In this document: positions 44,525-52,826 of the stretch, piece after piece
Position numbering within the stretch: the stretch's first letter is position 1
Layout: the number at the start of each line of letters is the position of its first letter
Assembly (NCBI RefSeq): GCF_030719215.1
Contig: NZ_CP120983.1
Span: 2,356,001-2,420,000 of the forward strand
Direction: 5' to 3'
DNA length: 64,000 nt
Source of the DNA: Streptomyces sp. Alt3
GTDB lineage: Bacteria; Actinomycetota; Actinomycetes; Streptomycetales; Streptomycetaceae
Position numbers and translations under genes: made by a program
The notes under the pieces: generated by a model
The model's database searches: none
The model's input: only the letters and a program-made list of their open reading frames with translations
What the model was told of the DNA's origin: nothing

Positions 44525-45334
44525 TCAGCGGGCGGATCGTGCGAGCCAGCCGTGGTCCACGGGGCCGATCCCGCCGCCCAGCGCGAAGCCGGCCCGGATC
44601 GCGCCGGTGACGTACTCCTTCGCGCCCCGCACGGCCGTGGGGACGTCCTGACCGCGGGCGAGTCCGCACGCGATGGCGGAGGCCAGGGTGCAGCCGGTGC
44701 CGTGGGTGTGCCGGTTGTCGTGCCTCGGTGCGCGGAGCCAGTGCTCCTCGTCACCGTCCGTCAGCAGGTCCACGGCGTCACCGGGCAGATGGCCGCCCTT
44801 GACCACCACCCAGCGCGGTCCGAAGGCGAGGATCTCCGCGGCGGCCCTGCGCATCCCCGCCTCGTCGGTGACGGAGACGCCGGTGAGCTGGGTCACCTCG
44901 TCGAGGTTCGGGGTGGCGACGGTGGCGACGGGCAGCAGCTTCGTGCGTACGGAGTCGAGGGCTTCGGCGGCCAGCAGCGCGTCCCCGTGCTTGGAGACCC
45001 CGACGGGGTCGACGACGACGGGTGCGTCGGTCCCCGCGAGGAGTCCGGCGACGGTCTCCACGAGTGCGGCCGAGGACAGCATGCCGGTCTTCACCGCCTG
45101 GACGCCGATGTCGTCGACGACACTGCGGTACTGGGCGCGTACGGCGTCCGCCGGGAGCTCCCAGGCGCCCTGCACGCCCAGGGAGTTCTGGGCGGTCACG
45201 GCGGTCAGCACGCTCATCCCGTGGGTGCCGAGGGCCAGCATCGTCTTCAGGTCGGCCTGGATGCCCGCACCGCCGCCGGAGTCTGATCCGGCGACGGTGA
45301 GGACACGGGGCGGTATCGGGGCAGGTGCGGTCAT
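44525..45334 (-). CDS. thiD: Hydroxymethylpyrimidine (phosphate) kinase ThiD
   Basis: A 269-residue ribokinase-fold enzyme that phosphorylates HMP and HMP-P for thiamine synthesis. The substrate motif [15 protein letters not shown] is at 16-30 and the catalytic GTGC at 212-215 ([12 protein letters not shown]). ATG 45334 gives [19 protein letters not shown]. Only 14 bp separate this ATG from the MITE-like element that fills the space to thiL. thiL and thiD are on the same strand and presumably formed a tight operon before that insertion. Confidence 0.95.
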   Translation of the reverse strand: MTAPAPIPPRVLTVAGSDSGGGAGIQADLKTMLALGTHGMSVLTAVTAQNSLGVQGAWELPADAVRAQYRSVVDDIGVQAVKTGMLSSAALVETVAGLLAGTDAPVVVDPVGVSKHGDALLAAEALDSVRTKLLPVATVATPNLDEVTQLTGVSVTDEAGMRRAAAEILAFGPRWVVVKGGHLPGDAVDLLTDGDEEHWLRAPRHDNRHTHGTGCTLASAIACGLARGQDVPTAVRGAKEYVTGAIRAGFALGGGIGPVDHGWLARSAR

Positions 45335-45348
45335 GCCCCGGAATCTAC

Positions 45349-45526
45349 TAGGGCGTGCTGGGGAAGTAGCGCCGTCCGCCCGGAGGGCGGGCCCAGCGGC
45401 GTCCGGTGCGTGCGATCGCAAGGCGCGGAAATGGTTTCGTAGCGGAGCTACCAGGGCATTTCCGCAACGCCGCGAGCGTGCGTGCCAGGCGTCGCCGGGC
45501 GGGAGGGACTTCCCCAGCACGCCCTA
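45349..45526. mobile_element. 178-bp MITE-like palindromic element between thiL and thiD
   Basis: The ends are perfect 19-bp inverted repeats: TAGGGCGTGCTGGGGAAGT at 45349-45367 and ACTTCCCCAGCACGCCCTA at 45508-45526. They begin and end with TA, which may be a TA target duplication as made by IS630/Tc1-mariner transposases. The interior is an imperfect palindrome folding toward a central GTAGC-GGA-GCTAC hairpin at 45439-45451, flanked by GGAAATG and CATTTCC arms. There is no coding sequence, so the element is non-autonomous. The thiL stop codon (TAG, 45526-45524) lies within its right end. Confidence 0.85.
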
Positions 45527-46492
45527 AGCGTCCTCGATCGATCCGAAATGGTCCCAGCCGCCCTTGCTCGTCCAGGGCGCCCCGTCGACGGTGACCTGGG
45601 GCAGCGCCGAGGGGTTGAGGACCTCTCCGATGATCTTCCAGCGCGCGGGGAGCTTCACGTCGGAGGGGAAGGTCGCCACGATCGCGTGGTCCTCTCCCCC
45701 GGTGAGCACCCACTGCAGCGGATCGACTCCGACGGCCTGCCCGATGTCGGACATCTGCGAGGGGATGTCGATGAGCCCGGACCGCAGGTCGATGCGGACC
45801 TTGCTGGCCTCGGCGATGTGCCCGAGGTCGGCGACGAGTCCGTCGCTGACGTCGGTCATGGCCGTGGCGCCCAGACCGGCCGCCGCGGGGCCCGCGTGGT
45901 ACGGCGGTTCGGGGCGCCGGTGGGCCTCGACGAAGGCACGCGGCGAGCGGAACCCCCGGGAGAGCACGGCGAATCCGGCCGCGGACCAGCCGAGCCAGCC
46001 GGTCACGGCGACGACGTCGCCGGGGCGGGCGCCGGCCCGGGTGACGGGTTCGTGGTTGCGCAGGTCGCCGAGGGCGGTGATCGCGACGGTGATGGTGTCG
46101 CCGCCGACGACGTCGCCGCCGACCACGGCGGCACCGGCGACCTGGCACTCGTCGCGCAGGCCGTCCATCAGCTCGCCGGCCCAGGTGACGGGCAGATCGG
46201 CCGGGACGACGAGGCCGAGGAGCAGCGCGGTGGGGACGGCGCCCATCGCCGCGATGTCGGCGAGGTTCTGTGCCGCGGCCTTGCGCCCGACGTCGTACGC
46301 GGTCGACCAGTCACGGCGGAAGTGCCGCCCTTCCAACAGGATGTCCGTACTGGCCACGACCCTGCGGTCGGGAGCGGCCACGACCGCGGCGTCGTCGCCG
46401 GGCCCCAGTCGTACCGCCGGAGTGGTGGTGAGCCGGGACGTGAGCTCTCTGATGAGCCCGAACTCCCCCAACTCGCCCACGGTTCCCTTCAC
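45524..46492 (-). CDS. thiL: Thiamine-monophosphate kinase ThiL
   Basis: A 322-residue kinase that makes thiamine diphosphate, the last step of the pathway. Family features are GPGDDAAVV (about 30-38), STDILLEGRHFRR, the acidic metal site in VVGGDVVGGDT, and TDVSDGLVADLGH. GTG 46492 is the start. The C-terminus SIEDA is followed by TAG, which is shared with the terminal repeat of the MITE-like element; coding is therefore complete despite the insertion. Confidence 0.95.
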   Translation of the reverse strand: MKGTVGELGEFGLIRELTSRLTTTPAVRLGPGDDAAVVAAPDRRVVASTDILLEGRHFRRDWSTAYDVGRKAAAQNLADIAAMGAVPTALLLGLVVPADLPVTWAGELMDGLRDECQVAGAAVVGGDVVGGDTITVAITALGDLRNHEPVTRAGARPGDVVAVTGWLGWSAAGFAVLSRGFRSPRAFVEAHRRPEPPYHAGPAAAGLGATAMTDVSDGLVADLGHIAEASKVRIDLRSGLIDIPSQMSDIGQAVGVDPLQWVLTGGEDHAIVATFPSDVKLPARWKIIGEVLNPSALPQVTVDGAPWTSKGGWDHFGSIEDA

Positions 46493-46812
46493 CGAGTGTC
46501 ACCTCTCATCTATCGCACCGGACACCTGTCCGGGCTGCTTCAGCGGCCGGAGGTCCGGACCGTGGGCGGACGGCCCACGGAAGCCGGTGGCCCCGGGACG
46601 TGCAGGCATCACTGTCCCCCTTCCGCACCGGTGGGCTTGCGGTCGCGAGCCCCAACTGCTGTCGGTACCGTCAAGGGATACGTCAACTTCTGTGGTGCGT
46701 ACGCCACGCTGTGGGCGTCAACCGGCCCGTAGGTCTCCCCGCGGCCCGGGGCGACGCGATAACGTGGCGTCCCTTTCCCCCACATGATCCTCGTGGCCGC
46801 CCTGGAGGTTCC
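46493..46812. other. 320-bp divergent promoter region of thiL and the Lrp-like gene
   Basis: No gene is seen here. The region should hold promoters for both divergent genes. GTCAAGGGATACGTCAAC around 46671-46686 contains two GTCAA elements spaced 11 bp apart, and a CCCGCGGCCCGGGGCG patch follows. I see no thiamine (THI-box) riboswitch features upstream of thiL. Confidence 0.4.
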
Positions 46813-47046
46813 GTGGTACAGGCGTACATCCTCATCCAGACCGAGGTGGGCAAGGCGTCGATCGTCGCCGAGACCATCGCAAAACTTCCGGGAGTGATTC
46901 AGGCAGAGGACGTCACAGGCCCTTACGACGTGGTCGTGCGCGCGCAGGCCGACACGGTCGACGCGCTCGGTCGCATGGTGGTCGCCAAGGTCCAGCAGGT
47001 GGACGGCATCACGCGTACCCTGACCTGCCCGGTCGTCCACCTCTGA
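46813..47046 (+). CDS. Lrp/AsnC ligand-binding (RAM) domain protein
   Basis: A 77-residue stand-alone ligand-binding domain of the Lrp/AsnC family without a DNA-binding domain. The sequence from VVQAYILIQTEVGKA to VDGITRTLTCPVVHL fits the RAM fold, with GPYDVVVRAQADTVDALGRM in the middle. Such proteins oligomerise and may bind amino acids or modulate full-length Lrp proteins. GTG 46813 has GGAGG 7 bp upstream. It is 20 bp before the lipoprotein gene. Confidence 0.9.
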   Translation: MVQAYILIQTEVGKASIVAETIAKLPGVIQAEDVTGPYDVVVRAQADTVDALGRMVVAKVQQVDGITRTLTCPVVHL

Positions 47047-47066
47047 CCCCTGTCTACGCTGGTCCG

Positions 47067-47552
47067 GTGACTCACACCCGCCGCCGGTCCCGCCGATCCC
47101 GTGTCCTCGCCCCGTCCGCCGCCCTGCTCGTGCTGGTCGTGGCGGGCTGTTCCGGTGGTGACCAGCCCTCGGTGGCGGTTCCCACGCCGTCGTCGGAGGC
47201 CGCCGGGTACTGCGAGGAACTGCACGGGGAACTGCCGGAGACCGTCGACGAACTGGAACGGAGTGATCCCTCACCGGATTCGGACCTGACCGCCGGCTGG
47301 GGGGACGGGGCGATCGTACTGCGCTGCGGCGTTCCCCGGCCCGCGAAGATGGACGATTCCCAGTCCAAGGCCGTCGACGCGGACGGCGTCAACTGGCTGC
47401 TGGAGCAGCGGGACGACGCCGGTCCCCGGTTCACGACCACCTACCGCAAGGCGTACGTCGAGGTGACGCTCGGATCCGAGTACGCCCATGACATCACCCC
47501 GTTGTCCGCGTTCGCCGCGCCCGTGAGGAAGACGGTGCCCGACAGCCTGTGA
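47067..47552 (+). CDS. DUF3515 family lipoprotein
   Basis: A 161-residue predicted lipoprotein of the actinobacterial DUF3515 family. An Arg-rich start and hydrophobic stretch end in the lipobox VVAGC, with lipidated Cys28. Two further cysteines (YCEEL and LRCGV) may form a disulphide. The family has no known function. It is probably co-transcribed with the Lrp-like gene and ends at a terminator shared with ddl. Confidence 0.85.
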   Translation: MTHTRRRSRRSRVLAPSAALLVLVVAGCSGGDQPSVAVPTPSSEAAGYCEELHGELPETVDELERSDPSPDSDLTAGWGDGAIVLRCGVPRPAKMDDSQSKAVDADGVNWLLEQRDDAGPRFTTTYRKAYVEVTLGSEYAHDITPLSAFAAPVRKTVPDSL

Positions 47553-47579
47553 GGGCCGTCCCGCGCGGGACGGCCCTCA
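47550..47579. terminator. Bidirectional terminator between DUF3515 gene and ddl
   Basis: A perfect 14-bp stem, TGAGGGCCGTCCCG with CGGGACGGCCCTCA, has a 2-nt loop as written. It starts inside the DUF3515 stop codon and lies 11 bp beyond the ddl stop. Confidence 0.88.
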
Positions 47580-47589
47580 TTCTCCGGGA

Positions 47590-48774
47590 TCAGCGCAGGC
47601 CGGTGGAGCGGTTCAGCGCCGCCGTGATCAGCCGGTCCACCAGCTCCGGGTACTCCACCCCGCTCGCCTGCCACATGCGGGGGAACATCGAGATCGGGGT
47701 GAATCCCGGCATGGTGTTGATCTCGTTGATGACGAACGAGCCGTCGTCGGTGAGGAAGAAGTCGGCACGCACCAGGCCCTCGCAGGAGGTGGCCTCGAAC
47801 GCCTCGACTGCGAGCCGCTGCACCTCGGCGGTCTGCTCCTCGGTGAGCGGTGCGGGGACCAGACCGGCCGCCGAGTCGATGTACTTCGCCTCGAAGTCGT
47901 AGAAGTCGTGTGCGGTGACGGGCGGGATCTCGGCGGGCACGCTCGCGCGCGGCCCGTCCTCGAACTCCAGCACGCCGCACTCGATCTCGCGGCCGCTCAG
48001 CAGGGACTCCACGAGGAACTTGGGGTCGTGCCGGCGGGCCTCCTCGATCGCCTCGTCGAGCCCGGCCGCGTCGTCGACCTTGGTGATGCCCATGGAGGAT
48101 CCGCCGCGGGCCGGCTTGATGAAGAGCGGCCAGCCGTGTTCGGCCGCGAACTCCATGACGCGCTTACGGGCGGCCGGGCGGTCGGTGTCCCATTCCCTGG
48201 GCCGGACGACCTCGTACGGGCCGACCGGCAGGCCGAAGGAGATGAACACCCGCTTCATGTACTCCTTGTCCTGACCGACGGCCGAGGACAGGACACCGGC
48301 GCCGACGTACGGCACGCCGGAGAGCTCCAGGAGCCCCTGGAGCGTGCCGTCCTCGCCGTAGGGGCCGTGCAGCACGGGGAAGACGACGTCGACCTCGCCC
48401 AGGACCTCGGGAACCGAACCGGGTTCGCCCACGACGACGTCACGGTTCCCCGGATCGACGGAGAGCGTCACCGCGCCCCGCGCGGACGCGGCCAGCTGGT
48501 CCACGTCGGGTACCCGGCGGTCCGTGATGGCCATGCGGGCCGGATCGTCGGACGTGAGGACCCACCGTCCGTCCCTGGTGATACCGATCGGCAGGACGTC
48601 GTACTTCGTCCGGTCGACGGCGCTCATGATGGCACCGGCCGTGACGACCGAGATGCCGTGTTCGGAGCTCCGGCCGCCGAACACGACGGCCACACGCGGC
48701 TTGCGGCCCGGCTCGGAGCGCTGCTCGGAGCTCAGGGGGCCCTCAGGGCTCTGGGGGAGGTTCTGGCTGCTCAT
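47590..48774 (-). CDS. ddl: D-alanine--D-alanine ligase
   Basis: A 394-residue ATP-grasp enzyme making the D-Ala-D-Ala end of peptidoglycan precursors. The N-terminus VAVVFGGRSSEHGISVVTAG is typical. The ATP-grasp core includes LFIKPARGGSSMGITKVD, YDFEAKYID and FVINEINTMPGFTPISMFPR. No van resistance genes adjoin it, so it is the housekeeping ligase. It lies 34 bp downstream of gpsA, with which it is likely co-transcribed. Confidence 0.95.
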   Translation of the reverse strand: MSSQNLPQSPEGPLSSEQRSEPGRKPRVAVVFGGRSSEHGISVVTAGAIMSAVDRTKYDVLPIGITRDGRWVLTSDDPARMAITDRRVPDVDQLAASARGAVTLSVDPGNRDVVVGEPGSVPEVLGEVDVVFPVLHGPYGEDGTLQGLLELSGVPYVGAGVLSSAVGQDKEYMKRVFISFGLPVGPYEVVRPREWDTDRPAARKRVMEFAAEHGWPLFIKPARGGSSMGITKVDDAAGLDEAIEEARRHDPKFLVESLLSGREIECGVLEFEDGPRASVPAEIPPVTAHDFYDFEAKYIDSAAGLVPAPLTEEQTAEVQRLAVEAFEATSCEGLVRADFFLTDDGSFVINEINTMPGFTPISMFPRMWQASGVEYPELVDRLITAALNRSTGLR

Positions 48775-48808
48775 ATCGCGACGAGCGTACCTGCTGGTAG
48801 GGCTCGAG

Positions 48809-49819
48809 TCAGCGTCGCTCGGGCTTGGCGCTGCGCGACATCAGCTCCTTGAGCGCGACGACCGGCGGCTTGCCCTCGTGGACGATGCCGACGACCGTCT
48901 CGGTGATCGGCATGTCGACGCCGTGCCTGCGCGCCAGATCGAGCACGGATTCGCAGGACTTGACGCCCTCGGCGGTCTGGCTCGTGACGGCGACGGTCTC
49001 CTTGAGCGTCATCCCCCGTCCGAGGTTGGTACCGAAGGTGTGGTTGCGCGAGAGGGGCGAGGAGCAGGTCGCCACCAGGTCGCCGAGTCCGGCCAGTCCG
49101 GAGAAGGTGAGCGGGTCGGCGCCCATGGCGAGGCCGAGCCTGGTCGTCTCGGCGAGGCCGCGGGTGATGAGGGAGCCCTTGGCGTTGTCGCCGAGCCCCA
49201 TGCCGTCGGCGATGCCCACGGCGAGGCCGATGACGTTCTTCACGGCGCCGCCGAGCTCGCAGCCGACCACGTCGGTGTTGGTGTACGGGCGGAAGTACGG
49301 GGTGTGGCAGGCGGCCTGGAGGCGCCGGGCGACGTCCTCGTCCGGGCAGGCGACGACGGCCGCGGCGGGGCGGCGTTCGGCGATCTCCTTGGCGAGGTTG
49401 GGGCCGGTGATGACGGCGATCCGGTCCGGGGTGACCTCGGTGACGTCCGCGATGACCTCGCTCATCCGCTTGGCGGTGCCGAGTTCGACGCCCTTCATCA
49501 GGGAGACGAGGACGGTCTGCGGCTCCAGGTGCCGCGCCCAGTCCGCCAGGTTGGCGCGCAGGGTCTGCGAGGGCACGACGAGGACGGCGAAGTCGGCGCC
49601 GCGCAGCGCCTCGGCGGGATCCGTGGTGGCCCGGACCGACGCGGGGAGTTCGACACCCGGCAGGTAGTCCGGGTTGGTACGGGTCGTGTTGACGGCCTCG
49701 GCGACCTCGGCGCGGCGGCCCCAGAGGGTGACCTCGCAGCCGGCGTCGGCGAGGACCACGGCGAAGGCCGTACCCCACGAGCCGGTTCCGAATACGGCCG
49801 CCTTTACGGGGTGCGTCAC
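48809..49819 (-). CDS. gpsA: Glycerol-3-phosphate dehydrogenase [NAD(P)+]
   Basis: A 336-residue enzyme that reduces dihydroxyacetone phosphate to sn-glycerol 3-phosphate for phospholipids. The Rossmann motif VFGTGSWGTAFAVVLADAGC is at about 9-28. The catalytic region includes GGAVKNVIGLAVGIADGMGL. GTG 49819 overlaps the plsC stop by 4 nt. The next enzyme of the pathway, a PlsC-type acyltransferase, is directly upstream, so the operon plsC-gpsA-ddl joins lipid and wall precursor synthesis. Confidence 0.96.
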   Translation of the reverse strand: MTHPVKAAVFGTGSWGTAFAVVLADAGCEVTLWGRRAEVAEAVNTTRTNPDYLPGVELPASVRATTDPAEALRGADFAVLVVPSQTLRANLADWARHLEPQTVLVSLMKGVELGTAKRMSEVIADVTEVTPDRIAVITGPNLAKEIAERRPAAAVVACPDEDVARRLQAACHTPYFRPYTNTDVVGCELGGAVKNVIGLAVGIADGMGLGDNAKGSLITRGLAETTRLGLAMGADPLTFSGLAGLGDLVATCSSPLSRNHTFGTNLGRGMTLKETVAVTSQTAEGVKSCESVLDLARRHGVDMPITETVVGIVHEGKPPVVALKELMSRSAKPERR

Positions 49820-50568
49820 GTCGTTCCCTTTCCCTCTGCCTTGCGCCGCTGTTCAGCACGGGCCTTGCGGTGATCGTAGAGCTCGGCGGGTGCCTTCTCG
49901 CCGCGTACCTCCTCGAGCTGGGCGGTGACCGCGGCCATGATGGTCTCGGTGGCCTGGCGCAGGACGTCGGGCGTCGGCTCGAGGCCGTAGTAGCGGGTGA
50001 GGTCGACGGGCGGTCCCGCCTGCACGCGCAGGGTCTTGCGGGGGAACAGTTGGAGCTTGTTCTCCTTGGCGTACGGCGGCATCGCGAGGTTGGCGCCCCA
50101 CTGGGCGACGGGGATGACCGGGGCCTTGGTCATCAACGCGACCCGGGCCGCACCGGTCTTGCCGGCCATCGGCCACATGTCGGGGTCCCGGGTGAGGGTG
50201 CCCTCCGGGTAGAAGGCGACGCACTCGCCCCGCTCGATGGCGTCGACGGCGGCCCGGAAGGCGTCGAGCGCGTTGGTCGACTCGCGGTAGACGGGGATCT
50301 GGCCGGTGCCGCGCAGGATCATTCCGACGAACGGTGTCCTGAACAGCCCCGCCTTGGCGAGCAGCCGTGGGACGCGTCCGGTGTTGTACTGGAAATGCCC
50401 GTAGGACAGGGGGTCCAGATACGAGTTGTGATTGACCGCGGTGATGAATCCACCATCGGCCGGAATGTGCTCCATTCCCCGCCAGTCCCGCTTGAACAGA
50501 ACCACCAGGGGCGGTTTTGCGATGGCCGCCGCCAGGCGGTACCAGAAGCCGATTCTGCGGCGGGACAC
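49816..50568 (-). CDS. plsC: 1-acyl-sn-glycerol-3-phosphate acyltransferase (PlsC family)
   Basis: A 250-residue membrane-associated acyltransferase. The H(x4)D catalytic motif is NHNSYLD at 46-52. The substrate motif EGTLTRD begins at 122, and a third block is PVIPVAQWGANL. GTG 50568 (VSRRRIGFWYRLAAAIAKPP) is preceded by AGAGGAAGG; longer open frame starts are rejected. The amphipathic N-terminus likely binds the membrane. It is the first gene of the plsC-gpsA-ddl run and is divergent from cofC. Confidence 0.93.
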   Translation of the reverse strand: MSRRRIGFWYRLAAAIAKPPLVVLFKRDWRGMEHIPADGGFITAVNHNSYLDPLSYGHFQYNTGRVPRLLAKAGLFRTPFVGMILRGTGQIPVYRESTNALDAFRAAVDAIERGECVAFYPEGTLTRDPDMWPMAGKTGAARVALMTKAPVIPVAQWGANLAMPPYAKENKLQLFPRKTLRVQAGPPVDLTRYYGLEPTPDVLRQATETIMAAVTAQLEEVRGEKAPAELYDHRKARAEQRRKAEGKGTT

Positions 50569-50715
50569 TCGGACGCCTTCCTCTAGGAAATGAGCTGCTG
50601 CGGGGCTCGTGGCGCTGCTGCCTCGCCCGGGGCCCCTGTTGTGGAGAACACCGTACGCCTCACCCGTGGGGGCGGACCTCCGGGTTGTCGTACCGGCAGG
50701 CGAGAATATGGGCTG

Positions 50716-51399
50716 ATGCGTACGGAGGGGGAGATCGCCACGAACACCGACCCGACCGGTCCCTGGTCCCTGGTCGTCCCGCTGAAACCTCTCGCACGGG
50801 CCAAGAGCAGGCTCGGACGGGCGGTGGGTGAGGCTCTGCGTCCCCGTATGGCCCTGGCGTTCGCACAGGACACCGTGTCGGCCGCCCTGTCCTGCCGGGC
50901 GGTCGGGGATGTGGTGGTCGTCACGGACGACCCGGTGGCCGGGGCGGCGCTGACCGCCCTCGGCGCGCGCGTCGTGGCCGACTCCCCGGCGGCCGGGCTC
51001 AACGCGGCGCTGGAACACGGTGCCCGGTCGGTGCGGGCGCGACGGCCCGGTGCGGCGGTGGCCGTGCTCAACGCGGATCTGCCCGCACTGCGCCCCGCCG
51101 AATTGGGGCGGGTGCTCGAATTCTCCGGTGCATTTCCCCGCACATTTGTCGGCGATGCCCAGGGAATCGGCACCACATTTCTTTCCGCGATGCCCGGGGT
51201 GGAATTGAGGCCGGCCTTCGGCGGGGCGTCACGGGCACGGCACCTCTCCTCGGGGGCGGTCGAGATCACGCTGCCCGGTCTCGACTCCGTCCGCAGGGAC
51301 GTGGACACGGGCGACGACCTGGAGGCGGCGCTGGCTCTGGGGGTGGGGCGGTTCACCGCGCTCCCGTCGGCCCCGGTGGCGCCTGCCGCGGACCGATAG
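50716..51399 (+). CDS. cofC: 2-phospho-L-lactate/phosphoenolpyruvate guanylyltransferase (CofC/FbiD)
   Basis: A 227-residue nucleotidyltransferase for coenzyme F420 synthesis. Motifs include WSLVVPLKPLARAKSRLG near the N-terminus, VVVTDDPVAG and AVLNADLPALRPAEL in the centre, and GVELRPAFGGASRARHL. Actinobacterial members prefer phosphoenolpyruvate and are also called FbiD. ATG 50716 is chosen; the frame is open further upstream, but that stretch is promoter sequence. fbiA and fbiB are not in the window. The small OB-like gene follows after 10 bp. Confidence 0.9.
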   Translation: MRTEGEIATNTDPTGPWSLVVPLKPLARAKSRLGRAVGEALRPRMALAFAQDTVSAALSCRAVGDVVVVTDDPVAGAALTALGARVVADSPAAGLNAALEHGARSVRARRPGAAVAVLNADLPALRPAELGRVLEFSGAFPRTFVGDAQGIGTTFLSAMPGVELRPAFGGASRARHLSSGAVEITLPGLDSVRRDVDTGDDLEAALALGVGRFTALPSAPVAPAADR

Positions 51400-51409
51400 G
51401 CTGCGCCCC

Positions 51410-51613
51410 ATGCAGGCGACCTCGTTCACGTACGACTCCGAGACACGCACCGGCAGTGTGCTGCTCGACGACGGCACCCCGGTGGACTTCGACGCACCGG
51501 CCTTCGACGCGGGAGGGCTGCGGCTGCTGCGCCCGGGACAGCGGGTGCGGATCGAGACCGAGGGTGAGGGCGCCTCGCTGCGGATCACCCTGGTGACGCT
51601 GCAGACGCTCTGA
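51410..51613 (+). CDS. Small conserved protein, possible OB fold
   Basis: A 67-residue protein (MQATSFTYDSETRTGSVLLD). The pattern of short beta strands (GSVLLDDGTPVDFDAPAF, then LRPGQRVRIETEG) resembles cold-shock-like or OB-fold domains, but the RNP motifs are missing. It starts 10 bp after cofC and ends at a terminator, so it is probably co-transcribed with cofC. Function unknown. Confidence 0.78.
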   Translation: MQATSFTYDSETRTGSVLLDDGTPVDFDAPAFDAGGLRLLRPGQRVRIETEGEGASLRITLVTLQTL

Positions 51614-51633
51614 ACGGGCCCCTGAACAGCCCG

Positions 51634-51665
51634 CGGGCCGGGCTCCCCGAGGGGAGCCCGGCCCG
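51634..51665. terminator. Bidirectional terminator between the small OB-like gene and hupS
   Basis: CGGGCCGGGCTCCCC pairs perfectly with GGGGAGCCCGGCCCG over a 2-nt loop, between two convergent genes. Confidence 0.85.
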
Positions 51666-51695
51666 GCGCGTATGAGGAACGAGCGGTGCCCGGTC

Positions 51696-52352
51696 TCACT
51701 TCTTGCGTGCGGTGACCTTCTTGGCTGTGGTCTTGCGTGCCGTGGTCTTCTTCGCGGGCGCCTTCTTCGCCGTGGTCTTCTTGGCAGGCGCCGTCTTGGC
51801 CGCGACGGTCTTCTTGGTGGCCGTCGCCTTCTTCGCCGGGGTCGCCTTCTTCGCCGCCGCCGTGGTCTTCTTCGCAGCCGCAGTGGTGGTCTTCTTGGCC
51901 GTGGTCTTCTTGGCGGCGGTGGTCTTCTTCGCGGCCGCCGTGGCCTTCTTCGCCGTGGCCTTCTTGGCGGTGGCCTTCTTCGCGGCCGCCTTCGCCGTCG
52001 TGCGGGTGGAAGAACCGCCCGAGAGGCTGCCCTTGGGTGCCTTCTTGACGGAGACCTCGCCGCCCTTGGGGAGCTTCTTGGAGCCGCTCACCAGGTCCTT
52101 GAAGCCCTGTCCCGCACGGAAACGGGGCACGGAGGTCTTCTTGACCCGCACGCGCTCACCGGTCTGCGGGTTGCGGGCGTACCGGGCGGGACGGTCGACC
52201 TTCTCGAACGAGCCGAAGCCGGTGACCGAGACACGGTCCCCCGCGACGACCGCGCGGACGATCGCGTCGAGAACCACGTCGACGGCGTCCGCGGCCTGCT
52301 GACGGCCTCCGACCTTGTCTGCAATCGCTTCTACGAGCTGCGCCTTGTTCAC
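51696..52352 (-). CDS. hupS: HU-family nucleoid protein with lysine-rich tail (HupS)
   Basis: A 218-residue two-part DNA-binding protein. Residues 1-90 are a normal HU domain (MNKAQLVEAIADKVGGRQQA, then ARNPQTGERVRVKKT for the DNA-binding arm). Residues about 98-218 are a histone-H1-like tail of KKTTA/AKKAT repeats. In S. coelicolor HupS is up-regulated during sporulation, compacts spore DNA and protects it. The start is GTG 52352. The AT-rich upstream stretch (52395-52440) probably holds the promoter. Confidence 0.96.
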   Translation of the reverse strand: MNKAQLVEAIADKVGGRQQAADAVDVVLDAIVRAVVAGDRVSVTGFGSFEKVDRPARYARNPQTGERVRVKKTSVPRFRAGQGFKDLVSGSKKLPKGGEVSVKKAPKGSLSGGSSTRTTAKAAAKKATAKKATAKKATAAAKKTTAAKKTTAKKTTTAAAKKTTAAAKKATPAKKATATKKTVAAKTAPAKKTTAKKAPAKKTTARKTTAKKVTARKK

Positions 52353-52494
52353 GTCTTCCCCTTCGGAGACATTGCCGGAACGAAACTGTTCAGGCTTTTT
52401 CGCACGTTAGGCAGATATATACCGCAAATCAAACACGAAACGGGCTAATCACCCTAGTGCCGCAACGAAGTCGACCGCCGCGCTGTCCGCGGAG

Positions 52495-52722
52495 TCAGTC
52501 ACCTTCGGGGAATCGGCCCTCATCGAGGTCCTTCATCAGACGGTCCAGACGCCTTGCCGCGCCTGGGAGATCGTGCTTAGCCGCGGCCGTTACGACCAGC
52601 AGCTTCCGGGACAGCGCCATCCGTACGCCCTCCGGGACTTGCAGCGCGCGCACCTTTGCGTGTGCTTCCTTCAATCGGTCGGCGACTTGGCCATAGAGCT
52701 CGAGTTGGCTGTCGCGTTCCAT
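52495..52722 (-). CDS. Small conserved hypothetical protein
   Basis: A 75-residue helical protein starting at ATG 52722 (MERDSQLELYGQVADRLKEA) and ending RLMKDLDEGRFPEGD. The composition is charged, with no cysteine, signal peptide or membrane segment. Codon use is typical of the genome. Its place between leuD and hupS seems conserved in Streptomyces. Function unknown; it may be a small helical DNA- or protein-binding factor, but nothing in the sequence proves it. Confidence 0.72.
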   Translation of the reverse strand: MERDSQLELYGQVADRLKEAHAKVRALQVPEGVRMALSRKLLVVTAAAKHDLPGAARRLDRLMKDLDEGRFPEGD

Positions 52723-52826
52723 GCACCGATTGTGCCATCTGGGGCGAGTTGTCGCCCGAGGGGGTCTCAACAAGCGACTGCGCCCCCTGCCGTGCGGCAG
52801 GGGGCGCAGTTCGGGAAAAGCGCTGC

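Noticed and set aside
45348..46148. A frame across the MITE-like element and thiL encoding a possible transposase
   Set aside because: It is an Arg-rich shadow frame of thiL that only runs through the element's end. No catalytic DDE pattern is present.
46493..46812. Thiamine riboswitch upstream of thiL
   Set aside because: I could not find the conserved CUGAGA and related THI-box motifs in the region on the minus strand.
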